A DNA stretch of 64,000 bases, taken from positions 1 to 64,000 of the forward strand of contig CAMKNA010000001.1 of assembly GCA_946414075.1 (NCBI GenBank), read 5' to 3'. Below are positions 1-9,821 of this stretch, one piece after another. The first letter of the stretch is position 1, and each line of letters opens with the position of its first letter. This stretch comes from an uncultured Fibrobacter sp. Lineage in GTDB: Bacteria > Fibrobacterota > Fibrobacteria > Fibrobacterales > Fibrobacteraceae. Below the pieces are notes generated by a model. It did not search any database and had not been told where the DNA came from. It worked only from the letters and a program-made list of their open reading frames with translations. The translations under genes and the position numbers were made by a program.

Positions 1-762
1 GACGCTACCGACCGTAACCGTACTTCTCCGTTCGCCTTCACCGGCAACAAGTTCGAATTCCGCGCTCCAGGCTCTAGCCAGAGCTGCTCCGAACCCAACG
101 TCATCTTGAACACCATCGTTGCCGAAGCTTTCGACCTGATTGCCGACAAGCTCGAAAAGGTCCCGGCCGAAAAGTTCCACGAAGAACTGCAGTCCCTGTT
201 GCAGAAGATCGTGAAGGAACACAAGCGCGTGATCTTCAACGGCAACGGCTACACCGACGAATGGGTGGAAGAAGCTGCAAAGCGTGGCCTGCCCAACACC
301 CGCACCACCATGGAAGCGCTCCAGGCCCTGAACAAGGCCGAGAACGTAGCCCTCTTCGAAAAGTACGGTGTGTTCAACAAGCGCGAACTGGAATCCCGCT
401 ACGAGGTGAACCTGGAAGAATACCACAAGAAGATTCACATTGAAGGAAAGATTTCCGACGACATCGCGAAGAACGTCATCTTGCCGCAGGTGCTGTGCGC
501 CTACAGTGCCGCCCTCAAGACCAACGCCATGGCCAAGGAACAGGGCTTTGCCGCTGTGGATTCCTACGCCCAGGAACTGGGTGAAGGCTACAAGGCTCTC
601 GCCTCTGCAATCGAGCGCATGGAAAAGGCTCTCGGCGAAAAGCACGAGAACATCCTCGAAGCGATGGCGGATCTCCGCGTCCAAGTGGACAAGCTCGAAA
701 AGGTTGTCCCCGACGAGAAGTGGCCCCTGCCCAAGTATCGCGAGATGTTGTTTATCTATTGA
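1..762 (+). CDS. glnN: Glutamine synthetase type III, C-terminal part
   Basis: The open frame runs in from the left edge, so only the last 253 residues are present. It starts DATDRNRTSPFAFTGNKFEF, the conserved type III glutamine synthetase block that links the catalytic barrel to the C-terminal helical extension. The rest is helical and charged, as expected for the GSIII-specific C-terminus. The enzyme makes glutamine from glutamate, ammonia and ATP in the cytoplasm. GSIII is typical of Bacteroidota, Fibrobacter and some cyanobacteria. The stop is TGA at 760-762, followed by hairpins at 774-798 and 841-871. Sure of the family; start and regulation lie outside the window. Confidence 0.93.
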   Translation, partial: DATDRNRTSPFAFTGNKFEFRAPGSSQSCSEPNVILNTIVAEAFDLIADKLEKVPAEKFHEELQSLLQKIVKEHKRVIFNGNGYTDEWVEEAAKRGLPNTRTTMEALQALNKAENVALFEKYGVFNKRELESRYEVNLEEYHKKIHIEGKISDDIAKNVILPQVLCAYSAALKTNAMAKEQGFAAVDSYAQELGEGYKALASAIERMEKALGEKHENILEAMADLRVQVDKLEKVVPDEKWPLPKYREMLFIY

Positions 763-840
763 TAAATGACATCGGCCACGCGTCAAAGGTGCGTGGCCAA
801 ATGTCACTTCATATACTAACTCCTTGCTCAATAGACACAC

Positions 841-872
841 AAAACGCCTTCGGAGAAATCCGATGGCGTTTT
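841..872. terminator. Bidirectional rho-independent terminator between glnN and hrpA
   Basis: An 8-bp outer stem (841-848 with 864-871, AAAACGCC/GGCGTTTT) encloses a shorter inner stem, with T runs on both strands. It lies between two convergent genes and can serve both. A separate GC-rich hairpin at 774-798 (GGCCACGC/GCGTGGCC) lacks a T tract. Confidence 0.75.
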
Positions 873-874
873 TT

Positions 875-3800
875 CTATTTCAATCGGCCAAAACTCTTTT
901 TCAGCTTGGCGAGGGCATCTTCCTCGATGACCTCTTCGGTATCGTCGCCCTTGCGCTTGAACCTTAAGATTTCAAAGTCCTCCAGCATGGCACAGGCCTG
1001 CAGGTAAAGCTCCGGATACTCAGGGTCGTCTTGCGGCAGACGCTCCATTCGGGAAAGCACACCTCGGGCCTTTTTGAGTTCGTGGTCCTTAATATAACGC
1101 AACCTCAGGACGGGTCGGAACTTTTCACGAAGATCCTTGACAGAAAGGTCTATCTTGTCCCCTTCTTCAAGCGACATGTCCGCGCCGCCAAGCGCACAGA
1201 GCCTCTCGTACAGCGTGGTTTCGGGACCGTCAGAAACGTAAAGTTTCAAAATATGTAAAATGTCTCGGTGGCCGGCCGTCAACGCAGAGACAGCATCTCG
1301 GGCATGGTCGCCGCCCTGCCGCATGGCCACCGAAAATTCCCGAAGGATATCCCAGAATTTCACAAAGGTATCCGCCCCAAGCAGGGCCGACTCGTAGGTG
1401 GCCCGCACCAGGGCAAGGCGGGTTTCTTCATCTTCGGTGCGGGTGCTGGCAGCCAGGTTCTTGAAATCCCGAATCTTCTTGCCACGGGAAAATTCCAGGC
1501 CCGAGAAGCGCACACAGCGGTTTGCGTCCAGGTGGTCAGCAACAAGAGACTTGAGAACCCAGGACTTGAGCGCCGTCTTGAAACCGTCAGAATAAAGGCC
1601 GCCCGTCTCAAGCATATTCAAGCGATCGACGATGAGCGAGGAATCAACATCGGGCTGCACAAGGTCTCCGGCATTGGACTGCCCGCGGCCTTCCACACGC
1701 TTGCGGAAGGCTTGCCAGAAGGTAGATTCCGCAGGAGTCATCAGAGCCGATTCTCCCAGACGCCATCCAAAACGCATGCCGCCAAGGCTAAAGTCGATCC
1801 CGAACGTCACCAAAACAGGGCGGACCGTCTCAAAGAGCCGATAGCTACCCCACTCTGGGTTAATTTCGGTGTTAAATTTTTCCGAAAAGCCTTGCTTGAC
1901 AATCCGCACATGCAGACGCAGGTGGTTTTCCTTTTCGGGCGTGACCGTCGGGATATCGCAATCCAGCTGTTTCATGCCCGCAAAGACTTCGTACAGGCTT
2001 AAAAGCGGAGCCTTGTGCGGGTTTGTCTTCAGCTTGTCGCAGAAAGCATCGTCAATAAAGGTACGCTTGCCTTCCAGCTGCTTCTTAGAAGCCTTGGGCA
2101 TCTCTCGGATGATAGACTCCACCATCCATTCCCGCCACTGATGAATCGAAAGCGAGAGCGTCGCGGGCGTCACCTGCGGGAGCAAATCGTAGGGCAAGTC
2201 TAGCGTAATACCGTCGTACGCCTTGGTCGCATCGAAGACCATCTCCCCCATGACCATGCGGGACTTTCCATCGACGCCTTCGATGCGGAACTGCTCCAGA
2301 GAGCCGCCGAGAGATGGTGTTGGCGCCGTGGCGGCCTTCTTGCCCTTCGGCAAAAAGTCGGATAGAGACTGTCGCGCCCCTTCGTGGTTCGCGATGACAC
2401 CCTCAATGCCGGCATCTAATTGATCCAGCCAGAACTTTGCATCGAATTTCAAGAACTGGTCGGTATGCTCGCGAATGTAATCCTTGAGGGTCTTGATGGA
2501 ATTCACGTTGTGAGCAATCCGCACATAATAATCCACCAGGGCGTCCTCGCTAGGGGCAAGACCAAACTGACGCTTGCGAGCCTCCAGGGCATGCAAATCC
2601 TCAACCACACGCTCGTTGTGGGTCATGAAGGCAAAGGGTCTAGCCATCTGGCCAAGCACAACGGCTTCTCGCCAGAAAATTTCGGCACATTCCTCGGGAT
2701 TCACCCGGGCATAATCTACGCGGTGGCCACGGCTAATCACAAGCCCGCGGAAGCTCACCTCTTCCACCGCTTCCACAAAGCCCCGTTCCTGATTCCATGT
2801 AGGCGCATACCAGCGGCGGGTACAGAAGGGTTCTGCCACCTGCATAATCCATTCCGGCTTGATTTCGGCGGCCTTATTGAGGAAGATGCGACTAGTTTCG
2901 CGGACTTCGGCGCTAAAAAGCCATTCCACACTCTTGCCATAAAGATCGCTACCCGGGAACACATGGGTCTCGCGGCCGCTTACCAGGCGGTAACAGCCAT
3001 TTTCAATATCACGAAGGGCTACACCGCCCAAAAATCCCGAAAGCAGAGCAATGTGCAGGTTATCCCGATGGAAACTGTCCAGCGGGCATACCCGATTTTC
3101 AAACTTCACATCCAGAATACGGGAAAACTGCTCGTACAAATCAATCCATTCACGGCACCGCAAAAAATGAAGGCTATTCTTGTCACAGAACTTGCGAAGC
3201 TTATTCCAGGTCTTTCCATCCCATTCGGCACAGAAGGCATTCCACATGCAAACAAAGGTCAAAAAGTCACTCTTGTGGCCCGCAAACTTGCGATGGAGCT
3301 GTCGAATTCGGGTGCGTTCCGGCTCTTCGCCAGGCACCACCCGCGGGTCCTGAATAGAAAGTGCCGAGCAGACGATAAGCGCCGGCTGCAAAACGCCCGC
3401 ATCCCGGGCCCGCAAAAGCACCGCCGAAAGGGCCACATCCATCGGCAGCCGGGTCATCTCGCGGCCAAGCTTGGTCACATGCCCGCTAGCGTTGTCGACT
3501 GTCAAAGCCCCAAGCTCAAAAAGCGTCTTGTAGGCGCCGCGGAACGCCGAATGGGGCGGCGACTGTAAGAACGGGAAGTTTTCCAGTTCCAGCCCCAAGC
3601 TCCGGAGCTGCAACACCACATTGGCGAGATTACTCCGCCGGATTTCCGGCTCCGTAAACTCGTCACGCTTCTCGAAATCTTCGGGAGAATAAAGCCTTAT
3701 ACATACACCAGGCTTGACGCGCCCCGCACGCCCTGTGCGCTGCCGGGCACTGGCCTTCGAGATGTCCTCAACAGGCAGCCCCTGGATTCTGGACTGGGCA

Positions 3801-4750
3801 TTGTAGCGGGAAATGCGAGCCGTTCCCGTATCCACCACGTAGGCAATTCCCGGAATCGTAAGGGACGTTTCGGCAATATTTGTAGCAAGAACCACGCGGG
3901 TCTTTTCGGTACGCTTAAAAATACGGCGCTGTTCATCAGGACTCATGCGCCCGTATAGCGGCAAAATATCGAAGGTGGCAGAATCCAGCTCGTGGGCAAG
4001 CTCAGCCGTCAAATCCTGGATGTCACGCTCCGTAGGCAAAAAACAAAGCAGATGGTCGCGATGTCGGCTTTCCAAGTCCAGAATCGCATCCCGGGCCTCA
4101 TCAAGCAAGCCAGAATCGCCCTTGCCGCTGGTATCAAGGGCCGCCCGCGCCATCGAGCCGCCGTCAAAAAAATATTCCACATCTACCGGGAATGTTCTAC
4201 CTTCGGCTTCCAGCACGCAACTATTGTCGTAGAATTCCTCAAAAAGCTTGGCATCCAGCGTTGCAGAGGCTACAATCAGTTTGAATTCCGGACGGGCCTG
4301 CAGAACTGTCTTGAAAATGCCCAGCAGAATGTCGATATTCAGCGAGCGCTCATGGGCCTCGTCAATCACGATGGCCGAATACTGCCTAAAAAGCCTGTCC
4401 CGACGGAATTCCTGCAGCAAGATGCCATCCGTCATCACCTTGATGGGGGCATCGCTCTGGCCCTGTTCCCAGAAGCGGATCTTCGTGGAGACCAGAGTCT
4501 CGTCCTTCAGTTCCTCACGCAGGCGGTCCGCGATGGAAATGGCTGCCAACCGGCGAGGCTCTGTCACACCGATTTTGAAAGGGTTTAAAGACTTCGCGAA
4601 CCATTCCAGCAGAAACTTCGGCAGTTGCGTGGACTTGCCGGAACCCGTGTCGGCCTTAACAATCACTACCTGATGTTTCTCGAGCATGTCGAAAAACTCT
4701 TCCCGATGTTCAACAACGGGTAGCTCAGGATATGTGATTTTTAGTGTCAT
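875..4750 (-). CDS. hrpA: ATP-dependent RNA helicase HrpA (DEAH box)
   Basis: The product has 1291 residues, close to the usual length of about 1300 for HrpA. Visible helicase motifs in order: Walker A TGSGKSTQLPKF near residue 40, the DEAH box in VIDEAHERSLN near 120, SATLDA near 160, ATNIAETSLTIPG near 290 and QRTGRAGR near 340. The long C-terminal part fits the HrpA-specific DUF3418 region. HrpA is a 3'-5' DEAH helicase linked in E. coli to rescue of stalled ribosomes and mRNA processing. The start overlaps the stop of the upstream zinc-ribbon gene by 4 bp, so the two are probably translationally coupled in one operon with the HAD gene. Confidence 0.95.
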   Translation of the reverse strand: MTLKITYPELPVVEHREEFFDMLEKHQVVIVKADTGSGKSTQLPKFLLEWFAKSLNPFKIGVTEPRRLAAISIADRLREELKDETLVSTKIRFWEQGQSDAPIKVMTDGILLQEFRRDRLFRQYSAIVIDEAHERSLNIDILLGIFKTVLQARPEFKLIVASATLDAKLFEEFYDNSCVLEAEGRTFPVDVEYFFDGGSMARAALDTSGKGDSGLLDEARDAILDLESRHRDHLLCFLPTERDIQDLTAELAHELDSATFDILPLYGRMSPDEQRRIFKRTEKTRVVLATNIAETSLTIPGIAYVVDTGTARISRYNAQSRIQGLPVEDISKASARQRTGRAGRVKPGVCIRLYSPEDFEKRDEFTEPEIRRSNLANVVLQLRSLGLELENFPFLQSPPHSAFRGAYKTLFELGALTVDNASGHVTKLGREMTRLPMDVALSAVLLRARDAGVLQPALIVCSALSIQDPRVVPGEEPERTRIRQLHRKFAGHKSDFLTFVCMWNAFCAEWDGKTWNKLRKFCDKNSLHFLRCREWIDLYEQFSRILDVKFENRVCPLDSFHRDNLHIALLSGFLGGVALRDIENGCYRLVSGRETHVFPGSDLYGKSVEWLFSAEVRETSRIFLNKAAEIKPEWIMQVAEPFCTRRWYAPTWNQERGFVEAVEEVSFRGLVISRGHRVDYARVNPEECAEIFWREAVVLGQMARPFAFMTHNERVVEDLHALEARKRQFGLAPSEDALVDYYVRIAHNVNSIKTLKDYIREHTDQFLKFDAKFWLDQLDAGIEGVIANHEGARQSLSDFLPKGKKAATAPTPSLGGSLEQFRIEGVDGKSRMVMGEMVFDATKAYDGITLDLPYDLLPQVTPATLSLSIHQWREWMVESIIREMPKASKKQLEGKRTFIDDAFCDKLKTNPHKAPLLSLYEVFAGMKQLDCDIPTVTPEKENHLRLHVRIVKQGFSEKFNTEINPEWGSYRLFETVRPVLVTFGIDFSLGGMRFGWRLGESALMTPAESTFWQAFRKRVEGRGQSNAGDLVQPDVDSSLIVDRLNMLETGGLYSDGFKTALKSWVLKSLVADHLDANRCVRFSGLEFSRGKKIRDFKNLAASTRTEDEETRLALVRATYESALLGADTFVKFWDILREFSVAMRQGGDHARDAVSALTAGHRDILHILKLYVSDGPETTLYERLCALGGADMSLEEGDKIDLSVKDLREKFRPVLRLRYIKDHELKKARGVLSRMERLPQDDPEYPELYLQACAMLEDFEILRFKRKGDDTEEVIEEDALAKLKKSFGRLK

Positions 4751-4884
4751 TCTTTAATATGTCCGCATTTCTCGCAGGTCAGCTTGTAGCTGTTGTCGGG
4801 GTCAACCACCATCACGCCGTCACAATCCGGCTTTTCGCAGGGGAGTTCCCCGGGCATCACTTCGCGGTAAGTTTCTTTTTCCAT
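4747..4884 (-). CDS. Small zinc-ribbon protein
   Basis: This 45-residue protein has two cysteine pairs, PCEKPDC and CEKCG, spaced like a zinc ribbon. I chose ATG at 4884 because GGGAAG sits just upstream at good spacing and the preceding HAD gene stops at 4886-4888. A longer in-frame start at 4932 would run inside the HAD gene. The stop overlaps the hrpA start by 4 bp, giving a HAD - zinc ribbon - hrpA operon. Function unknown; such small ribbons often bind nucleic acid or protein, but nothing here shows which. Confidence 0.7.
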   Translation of the reverse strand: MEKETYREVMPGELPCEKPDCDGVMVVDPDNSYKLTCEKCGHIKE

Positions 4885-4885
4885 A

Positions 4886-5722
4886 TTACTTCCCATTAAA
4901 TACGAACTTTTCAATGACTTCAGCAATTCCACTGTGGTTGTTGTCCCGTTCCGTCACGTAATCGGCCACGTTCCTTACCACCGGCGAGGCATTTGCCATG
5001 GCAACACCAATGCCCGCCGCCTCGATCATGGGGCAATCATTCTCTTCGTCGCCCACGGCAATGGTATCGGCCATCGGAACTTTATAAAAATCGGCCATAA
5101 AGCGCACCGCATCGCCCTTGTTGCTTTTCATATGCGAAAATTCCAGCATTTCGGGCTTGCTGAACACATCGAAAAGCTTGCCCGCCGTGGTCTTACGCAT
5201 CTCGGCACGGAAACTTTCCAGGCTCGAATGGTCAAAAGGCGTAATGATGTTCACCTTAATGGGGGGCTTTACCACCACATTTATGAATTGCCCATAATAC
5301 TCGCGGATGTCCTTCACCACCACGTAATCCATCTGCATCAAGCGGCAGTAGGTCTTGAGCTGTTCCGTCTCGTATTCCGAAACCACCAGGTCACCCGAAT
5401 AGGTATGGGCATGCATCCCGCAGGCGTGAGCGGCATCCATGATGGCCTTGACCTCATCGACGGGAATATAGCGGGTAAGAATCGCCTGCCGCTCCCCACA
5501 ATCGTAAATGAGCCCGCCATTAAAACTCACCAGGTAAAAGCCGGCTTCCAAAAAGCCGTACCGACTTGCCAGCTTCTTGACGCTGGTCAGTGGCCGCCCC
5601 GTGGTCATGACAAACTTGTGCCCCGCAGCAATCATCTTGCGAACAGCGGACATATCCTCTGCGGAAATGTCCTTGTTGTCATCCAGAAGGGTTCCGTCCA
5701 AATCGGTAAATAGGATTTTCAT
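4886..5722 (-). CDS. HAD-superfamily phosphatase (Cof-type)
   Basis: 278 residues, the usual length for Cof/YidA-like HAD hydrolases. Motif I is FTDLDGTLLDD at residues 4-14 (nucleophile and acid/base Asp), motif II is MTTGRP near 40, and motif IV is VGDEENDCPMIEAAG near 220. The large cap between motifs II and III fits class IIB. The family dephosphorylates sugar phosphates or nucleotide cofactors; the substrate cannot be read from sequence. A TAGAAT box lies 6 nt before ATG with no clear Shine-Dalgarno sequence, so the transcript may be leaderless. Confidence 0.9.
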   Translation of the reverse strand: MKILFTDLDGTLLDDNKDISAEDMSAVRKMIAAGHKFVMTTGRPLTSVKKLASRYGFLEAGFYLVSFNGGLIYDCGERQAILTRYIPVDEVKAIMDAAHACGMHAHTYSGDLVVSEYETEQLKTYCRLMQMDYVVVKDIREYYGQFINVVVKPPIKVNIITPFDHSSLESFRAEMRKTTAGKLFDVFSKPEMLEFSHMKSNKGDAVRFMADFYKVPMADTIAVGDEENDCPMIEAAGIGVAMANASPVVRNVADYVTERDNNHSGIAEVIEKFVFNGK

Positions 5723-5741
5723 AATACAATTCTACAATACG

Positions 5742-6530
5742 CTAGGAAACCGTCTTTACAAGTGTCTCGTGAATCAGTCCGTTGCTGAAAAGCACCTGTT
5801 CGGAATCTACAAACTGCATGGGAGAGCCGTCAATATGAGTGGCCATGCCGCCCGCTTCCGTGACCATCAAGGCCCCAGCGGCAATGTCCCAGGGATAACT
5901 CATGGTCATCACGAACCCGTCAATGCGCCCGCAGGCCACAAAGCAAGATTCCACCACCGCAGAACCCAGGCACTTGACGCGTTCGAAAGCTTCCGCCTCA
6001 CGGGCAAAGTTCCTGGAGTTACGGGCATTTATCTCCTGGGCCACACCCACATTGAAATCCCCGTTGGTCACAATGGCATGGATCGGATTGGACTCCTTGC
6101 TGACATAGACACGCTTGCCGTTCATGAAGGTGCCACCCCCAAGGGTGGCCGTAAAGAACTCCCCCAGTTTCGGCAAGTTGATGACAGCCACAAGGGGCAT
6201 TCCCTTGTAATGCAGGGCAATGGAAATTCCCCACAGGGGAATGCCACGGCTAAAGTTCACCGTACCGTCCACCGGGTCGATAATCCAGCGGAAATCCAGG
6301 TCGGAGCCTTCTACCACGCCCATTTCCTCAGTGCGGATAGAATGGCCCGGAAACACCCTACGGATTCCTTCAACAATGAGTTTCTCGCTGCCCACATCGG
6401 CAACGGTCACCACATCCTTAACGGACTTGTACTTCACATCGCCCAGTTCACCCTGCAGGCGGAGGCACAGCTCGCCCGCCTCACGGCCCAAATTTTCCGC
6501 CAAATCCAGGTATTTCTTAAGGTCTTCCAT
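5742..6530 (-). CDS. suhB: Inositol monophosphatase family protein (SuhB-like)
   Basis: 262 residues. Metal-binding motifs of the family are present: EEMG near residue 70, WIIDPVDGTVNFSRG near 85-99 and WDIAAGALMVTEAGG near 210. These hold the Mg2+ ions that hydrolyse inositol-1-phosphate or related sugar/nucleotide monophosphates. In enterobacteria SuhB also binds the rRNA antitermination complex; whether that holds here is unknown. The gene sits 19 bp upstream of the HAD gene on the same strand. A 3'(2'),5'-bisphosphate nucleotidase is an alternative in the same superfamily. Confidence 0.88.
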   Translation of the reverse strand: MEDLKKYLDLAENLGREAGELCLRLQGELGDVKYKSVKDVVTVADVGSEKLIVEGIRRVFPGHSIRTEEMGVVEGSDLDFRWIIDPVDGTVNFSRGIPLWGISIALHYKGMPLVAVINLPKLGEFFTATLGGGTFMNGKRVYVSKESNPIHAIVTNGDFNVGVAQEINARNSRNFAREAEAFERVKCLGSAVVESCFVACGRIDGFVMTMSYPWDIAAGALMVTEAGGMATHIDGSPMQFVDSEQVLFSNGLIHETLVKTVS

Positions 6531-6543
6531 AAACAGCCCAAAT

Positions 6544-6577
6544 ATAGAAAAAGCCCTGCGGGACTAACCCGCAGGAC
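6544..6577 (-). terminator. Rho-independent terminator after the propeller lipoprotein gene
   Basis: A perfect 8-bp stem (6555-6562 with 6568-6575, CCTGCGGG/CCCGCAGG, loop of 5) is followed on the minus strand by CTTTTTCT. It lies between the stop of the 6617-7735 gene and the start of suhB, so it ends the btuB-lipoprotein transcript. Confidence 0.85.
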
Positions 6578-6616
6578 TTGTGAAAGCTTGAACCAGGCCG
6601 AAACGGCCTAGGTCAA

Positions 6617-7735
6617 TTAGAACAAGGCAATGCTATAAGGAGCCTGGGCACCCTTGGGCTGCTTGAACTTTGTAAGCTTGTCATCCTCATAGCTATGGAC
6701 AGCTTCCTTACCCTTCACGCGATCACCCACGTAAGCCACGCCATCCTTAAGAGCCAAGCACCAACCGATATCGGAGAGACCCTTCACTTCGGTCACGGTC
6801 TTCTCTTCTAAATCAACCTTTGCTAGCAAGGTGCTGCCGTAGAATTTGTAGATGCCCACATAGGCCACATCATCATCAGCAACGAAGGCACTTATACCAG
6901 CACCCAGCTTTTCGCCGGAAATATGCAATTTCGACTTCTTGGCCTTAATATCCACTTTTTCGATACCGCGATTTGCATCTGCGTCGGTACCATAATTTTC
7001 ATTGTATTCTCCCAAAGTGGCCACATAGAGATCTCCATTGGCAAAGGCCATCTTCTGCGGATTCTTGGTGGCAAGCTGGATGGTGTCCTGCAACGCGCCA
7101 GTAGAGGCGTCATATATGGCAAGCAGGCCCTTCGGGTACACTGTCGGCCAACCGCTAATATAACGTTGCATCAGCACATAGAGTTTTCCATCCGACAGTT
7201 CAATATCGGTCACATAGGGAGTGGTTTCACCTTTGCTGGCAAAAGCACCCGTCTTGACAGACTTTACAACCTTGCCGTCTGTGGTGGAAATTTTCACGAG
7301 AGAATCTGCATTCTGGAGAGCAACCCAAGCTTCTTCGCCATCGAAAACCATATCCACCGGGTTTGCATTTTCGAATTTTACCTGCCAGACAACAGCCTTC
7401 TTGGCACCTTCTTCAATCAATTCGGGCTTGACCAGAGAAACGTTGTCCGTGCCCAAGCCTTCCAAAACAAACACCTTGTTGTCATTTGTCACGACTCTTG
7501 AGTCCTGATAAAACGAGAGACTCTTTTCAGAAATGTTTCCGTCGACATCAATCCAACGGAGTTCTCCCTCTGGGACCTGGTAGTCACCACCGTCAAAAAC
7601 GACACCGGCAAGTTCCGTGTCACCAACGCTGGGGCCAGCGACGCTAGAAGAACTGGAGTCGTCACCGCAAGCAGTGAGGCCAAAGGCGAGACCGGCAGTG
7701 GCTAGGCCCGCAATGAATTTATTCATCTTTTTCAT
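6617..7735 (-). CDS. Lipoprotein with beta-propeller (YncE-like)
   Basis: 372 residues with a lipoprotein signal peptide: charged MKKMNK start, hydrophobic stretch and lipobox LTAC, then a Ser-rich linker (DDSSSSS). The mature part has repeated blade-like units such as DMVFDGEEAWVAL and DIELSDGKLYVL, suggesting a YncE/NHL-type propeller on the outer or periplasmic face. It lies 67 bp downstream of the B12 receptor gene under the same cobalamin riboswitch, so it may be a corrinoid-binding or receptor-associated lipoprotein. That role is inferred from position only. AAAGGA upstream supports the start. Confidence 0.75.
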   Translation of the reverse strand: MKKMNKFIAGLATAGLAFGLTACGDDSSSSSVAGPSVGDTELAGVVFDGGDYQVPEGELRWIDVDGNISEKSLSFYQDSRVVTNDNKVFVLEGLGTDNVSLVKPELIEEGAKKAVVWQVKFENANPVDMVFDGEEAWVALQNADSLVKISTTDGKVVKSVKTGAFASKGETTPYVTDIELSDGKLYVLMQRYISGWPTVYPKGLLAIYDASTGALQDTIQLATKNPQKMAFANGDLYVATLGEYNENYGTDADANRGIEKVDIKAKKSKLHISGEKLGAGISAFVADDDVAYVGIYKFYGSTLLAKVDLEEKTVTEVKGLSDIGWCLALKDGVAYVGDRVKGKEAVHSYEDDKLTKFKQPKGAQAPYSIALF

Positions 7736-7802
7736 GTTTTGTCCTTTTCTGGCTTTACACTATACTTCGCCATAATTCTATGCACTCCGTATAGCGAGGG
7801 GG

Positions 7803-9803
7803 CTAGAACCCCTGTATGATTGTGAACTTGTATTCCCTCCCCGGCATAGGGAAAGGGGTGTAAAAATTTCGATATTTCTGATCAGTAATATTATTCACAG
7901 CAAAAGTCAAACGAGTCTTTTCGTATGGGCTGAACGAAAGATCGGCACGATGCGTCACAACGGCCGGCTGTTCCGTTCTGTTGGCGCGATCACTATACAT
8001 AATGCTCCGCCAATCTGAAGCCCAGCTAAAATCAAAATGCAGGGGCAAATGGAGCGTGGCCTGGGCAAAATAGCTGCGGTCGGGCTCGCCAGGGAGTTTT
8101 TTCCCGTCAAAAGCGTTAAAACGGGAACGGTCTTCCGTCTTTTGGATCGTGGCACGCAAAACCACATCCATCAACTTTATGGGGCTACTGTTCAACTCCA
8201 TTTCCACACCGCGGATAAGGGCGCGGGCCACATTGTCTGGGCGCAAGAATTCCAAAGACATCAGCCAACAAATTCCATCTTCGATATGGGATTCATAATA
8301 GGTAGTTTGGAAAGAGGTCCTATACCCGGGGAACTTGTAAATCCCTGAAGCCTCGAAACGTGTCACCTTTTCACGCTTCAAGTCCGGATTCGAAATAGCT
8401 CCGGGAAATGTTCCGTAAAGTTCCATTAATGCAGGCTGCCGGTAAAAGCGTCCAATGGACACCTCGCCGCTCAATGGAGACTCTGCATTCCCAAGCCGCG
8501 AATAGAGGCGTCCCGCATACGAGGCGTCCCTATCTTTCGCCTTTTGTAGCGTGCGACTACCTGTCGCCTGAACAAAGGTTCCATCATCCAAACGATCTTT
8601 AATCATTTGCGCAGAACCTTCGCCACCAAGGCCAAAATATTTAAACAGATGGTAATACAAGTCGCCCGACCCAACATAGCTCTTGCGATTCAACGACCAG
8701 TCCCTTGAGTTTCCCCTTGCATCGGCCTGCTCCCATTCAAAAGCAACACGGGTTGTCCCCTTTAATCGCTCGACTGGAGTAAAATCTATCCAAAGCTCAG
8801 GTACCCACTTGAACATGGCCGAGCCGTATTCCATAAAGGCATTGCCCCCGTATCCGATGTGGTCCAGAGGGTAATAGGAACTGGCCATGTTCTTGTCGAA
8901 CCTGGCCGAAACCGCCCCGTTCAGGAACAAACGGTCATCAAAATACCCCACCGATTCAAGCCCATAACGAATTTGGCTAGATTCCCCCACAAACTTAGCC
9001 ACCTTAGTCTGTTGCTGTTCCTTGCCTGGATTCCCTCCCTCATAACGGGACGCCGCTACCGAAAGCGTGGAAAAATACCCGTTTCCGTGAAGCATGCGGA
9101 ACTGGACATTGCCCGATACATCGGTATACTGAGCATTCTCGCGGGTCGCCGTAAAATCGTCTTCGTCAATGTACTGGGTTCCGTTTCGGTTGGTATATTC
9201 GTAGTCATTGTCGCTGTGTCGGGTAGCAAAAGATGATGCGAACATGAGGCTGTCAGTGACAGGAGTCGCCACTTGGAACGAACCCTCCCAGGTATTATGG
9301 TTACCGTAAGCGGCCAGCACGCGGCCACCCTTCTTGATGGCATTCTTGGTTACAAAGTTCACCGCTCCGCCTATGCCTGACACGCCAAATTTTGCCGGAA
9401 CGTTTCCCTTGTAGACCTCCACCTTTTCCATCTGGTTCAGGTCGATGGAGCCCAGGTTCACCGCGCCGCCACTGGCATCGTTCAGTGGCACGCCATCCAC
9501 GCAAATCAGGATGTTCCGAGCCGCAATCCCGCGGATGGAAACCGTCTGGAAACTGCCCAGCCCGCCCTGCTTATAAGCCTGAACCCCGGGAAGAGCCGAC
9601 AGAAGATCCGCCGCCGTCAGGGCCTTGCCCTCCCAGGCCGAAGATTGTATTTCCGTGTAGCTGGCGTCTTTTGTAGGGACGTAATCACCCCCCGAAATCT
9701 CGGAGACGCCCAAGTCCTGAATGGCCGCCCAGGGTACACCCCAGGCAGCAAAGCCCAAAACAACCGCCATCAGGGCGGTTCTTGAGTAGGACGTCGTTCG
9801 CAT
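7803..9803 (-). CDS. btuB: TonB-dependent outer-membrane receptor, probably for vitamin B12
   Basis: 666 residues from ATG 9803, preceded by GAGGA. The frame is open further upstream, but that part is the riboswitch. Signal peptide: RTALMAVVLGFAAWGVPWA. The plug follows (ADLLSALPGVQAYKQGG, then IRGIAARNILICVDGVPLND), then a C-terminal barrel ending in an aromatic-rich strand (YKFTIIQGF). The cobalamin riboswitch in the leader is the main reason to call this BtuB rather than a siderophore receptor. Transport would need TonB-ExbBD, and the inner-membrane BtuCD-F genes are not in this window. Confidence 0.85.
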   Translation of the reverse strand: MRTTSYSRTALMAVVLGFAAWGVPWAAIQDLGVSEISGGDYVPTKDASYTEIQSSAWEGKALTAADLLSALPGVQAYKQGGLGSFQTVSIRGIAARNILICVDGVPLNDASGGAVNLGSIDLNQMEKVEVYKGNVPAKFGVSGIGGAVNFVTKNAIKKGGRVLAAYGNHNTWEGSFQVATPVTDSLMFASSFATRHSDNDYEYTNRNGTQYIDEDDFTATRENAQYTDVSGNVQFRMLHGNGYFSTLSVAASRYEGGNPGKEQQQTKVAKFVGESSQIRYGLESVGYFDDRLFLNGAVSARFDKNMASSYYPLDHIGYGGNAFMEYGSAMFKWVPELWIDFTPVERLKGTTRVAFEWEQADARGNSRDWSLNRKSYVGSGDLYYHLFKYFGLGGEGSAQMIKDRLDDGTFVQATGSRTLQKAKDRDASYAGRLYSRLGNAESPLSGEVSIGRFYRQPALMELYGTFPGAISNPDLKREKVTRFEASGIYKFPGYRTSFQTTYYESHIEDGICWLMSLEFLRPDNVARALIRGVEMELNSSPIKLMDVVLRATIQKTEDRSRFNAFDGKKLPGEPDRSYFAQATLHLPLHFDFSWASDWRSIMYSDRANRTEQPAVVTHRADLSFSPYEKTRLTFAVNNITDQKYRNFYTPFPMPGREYKFTIIQGF

Positions 9804-9821
9804 CGTTCCTCGGTTCGGTTG

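Noticed and set aside
875..4750. Plus-strand frames of 200-380 codons opposite hrpA
   Set aside because: They lack ribosome sites and family motifs, and hrpA motifs are complete on the other strand.
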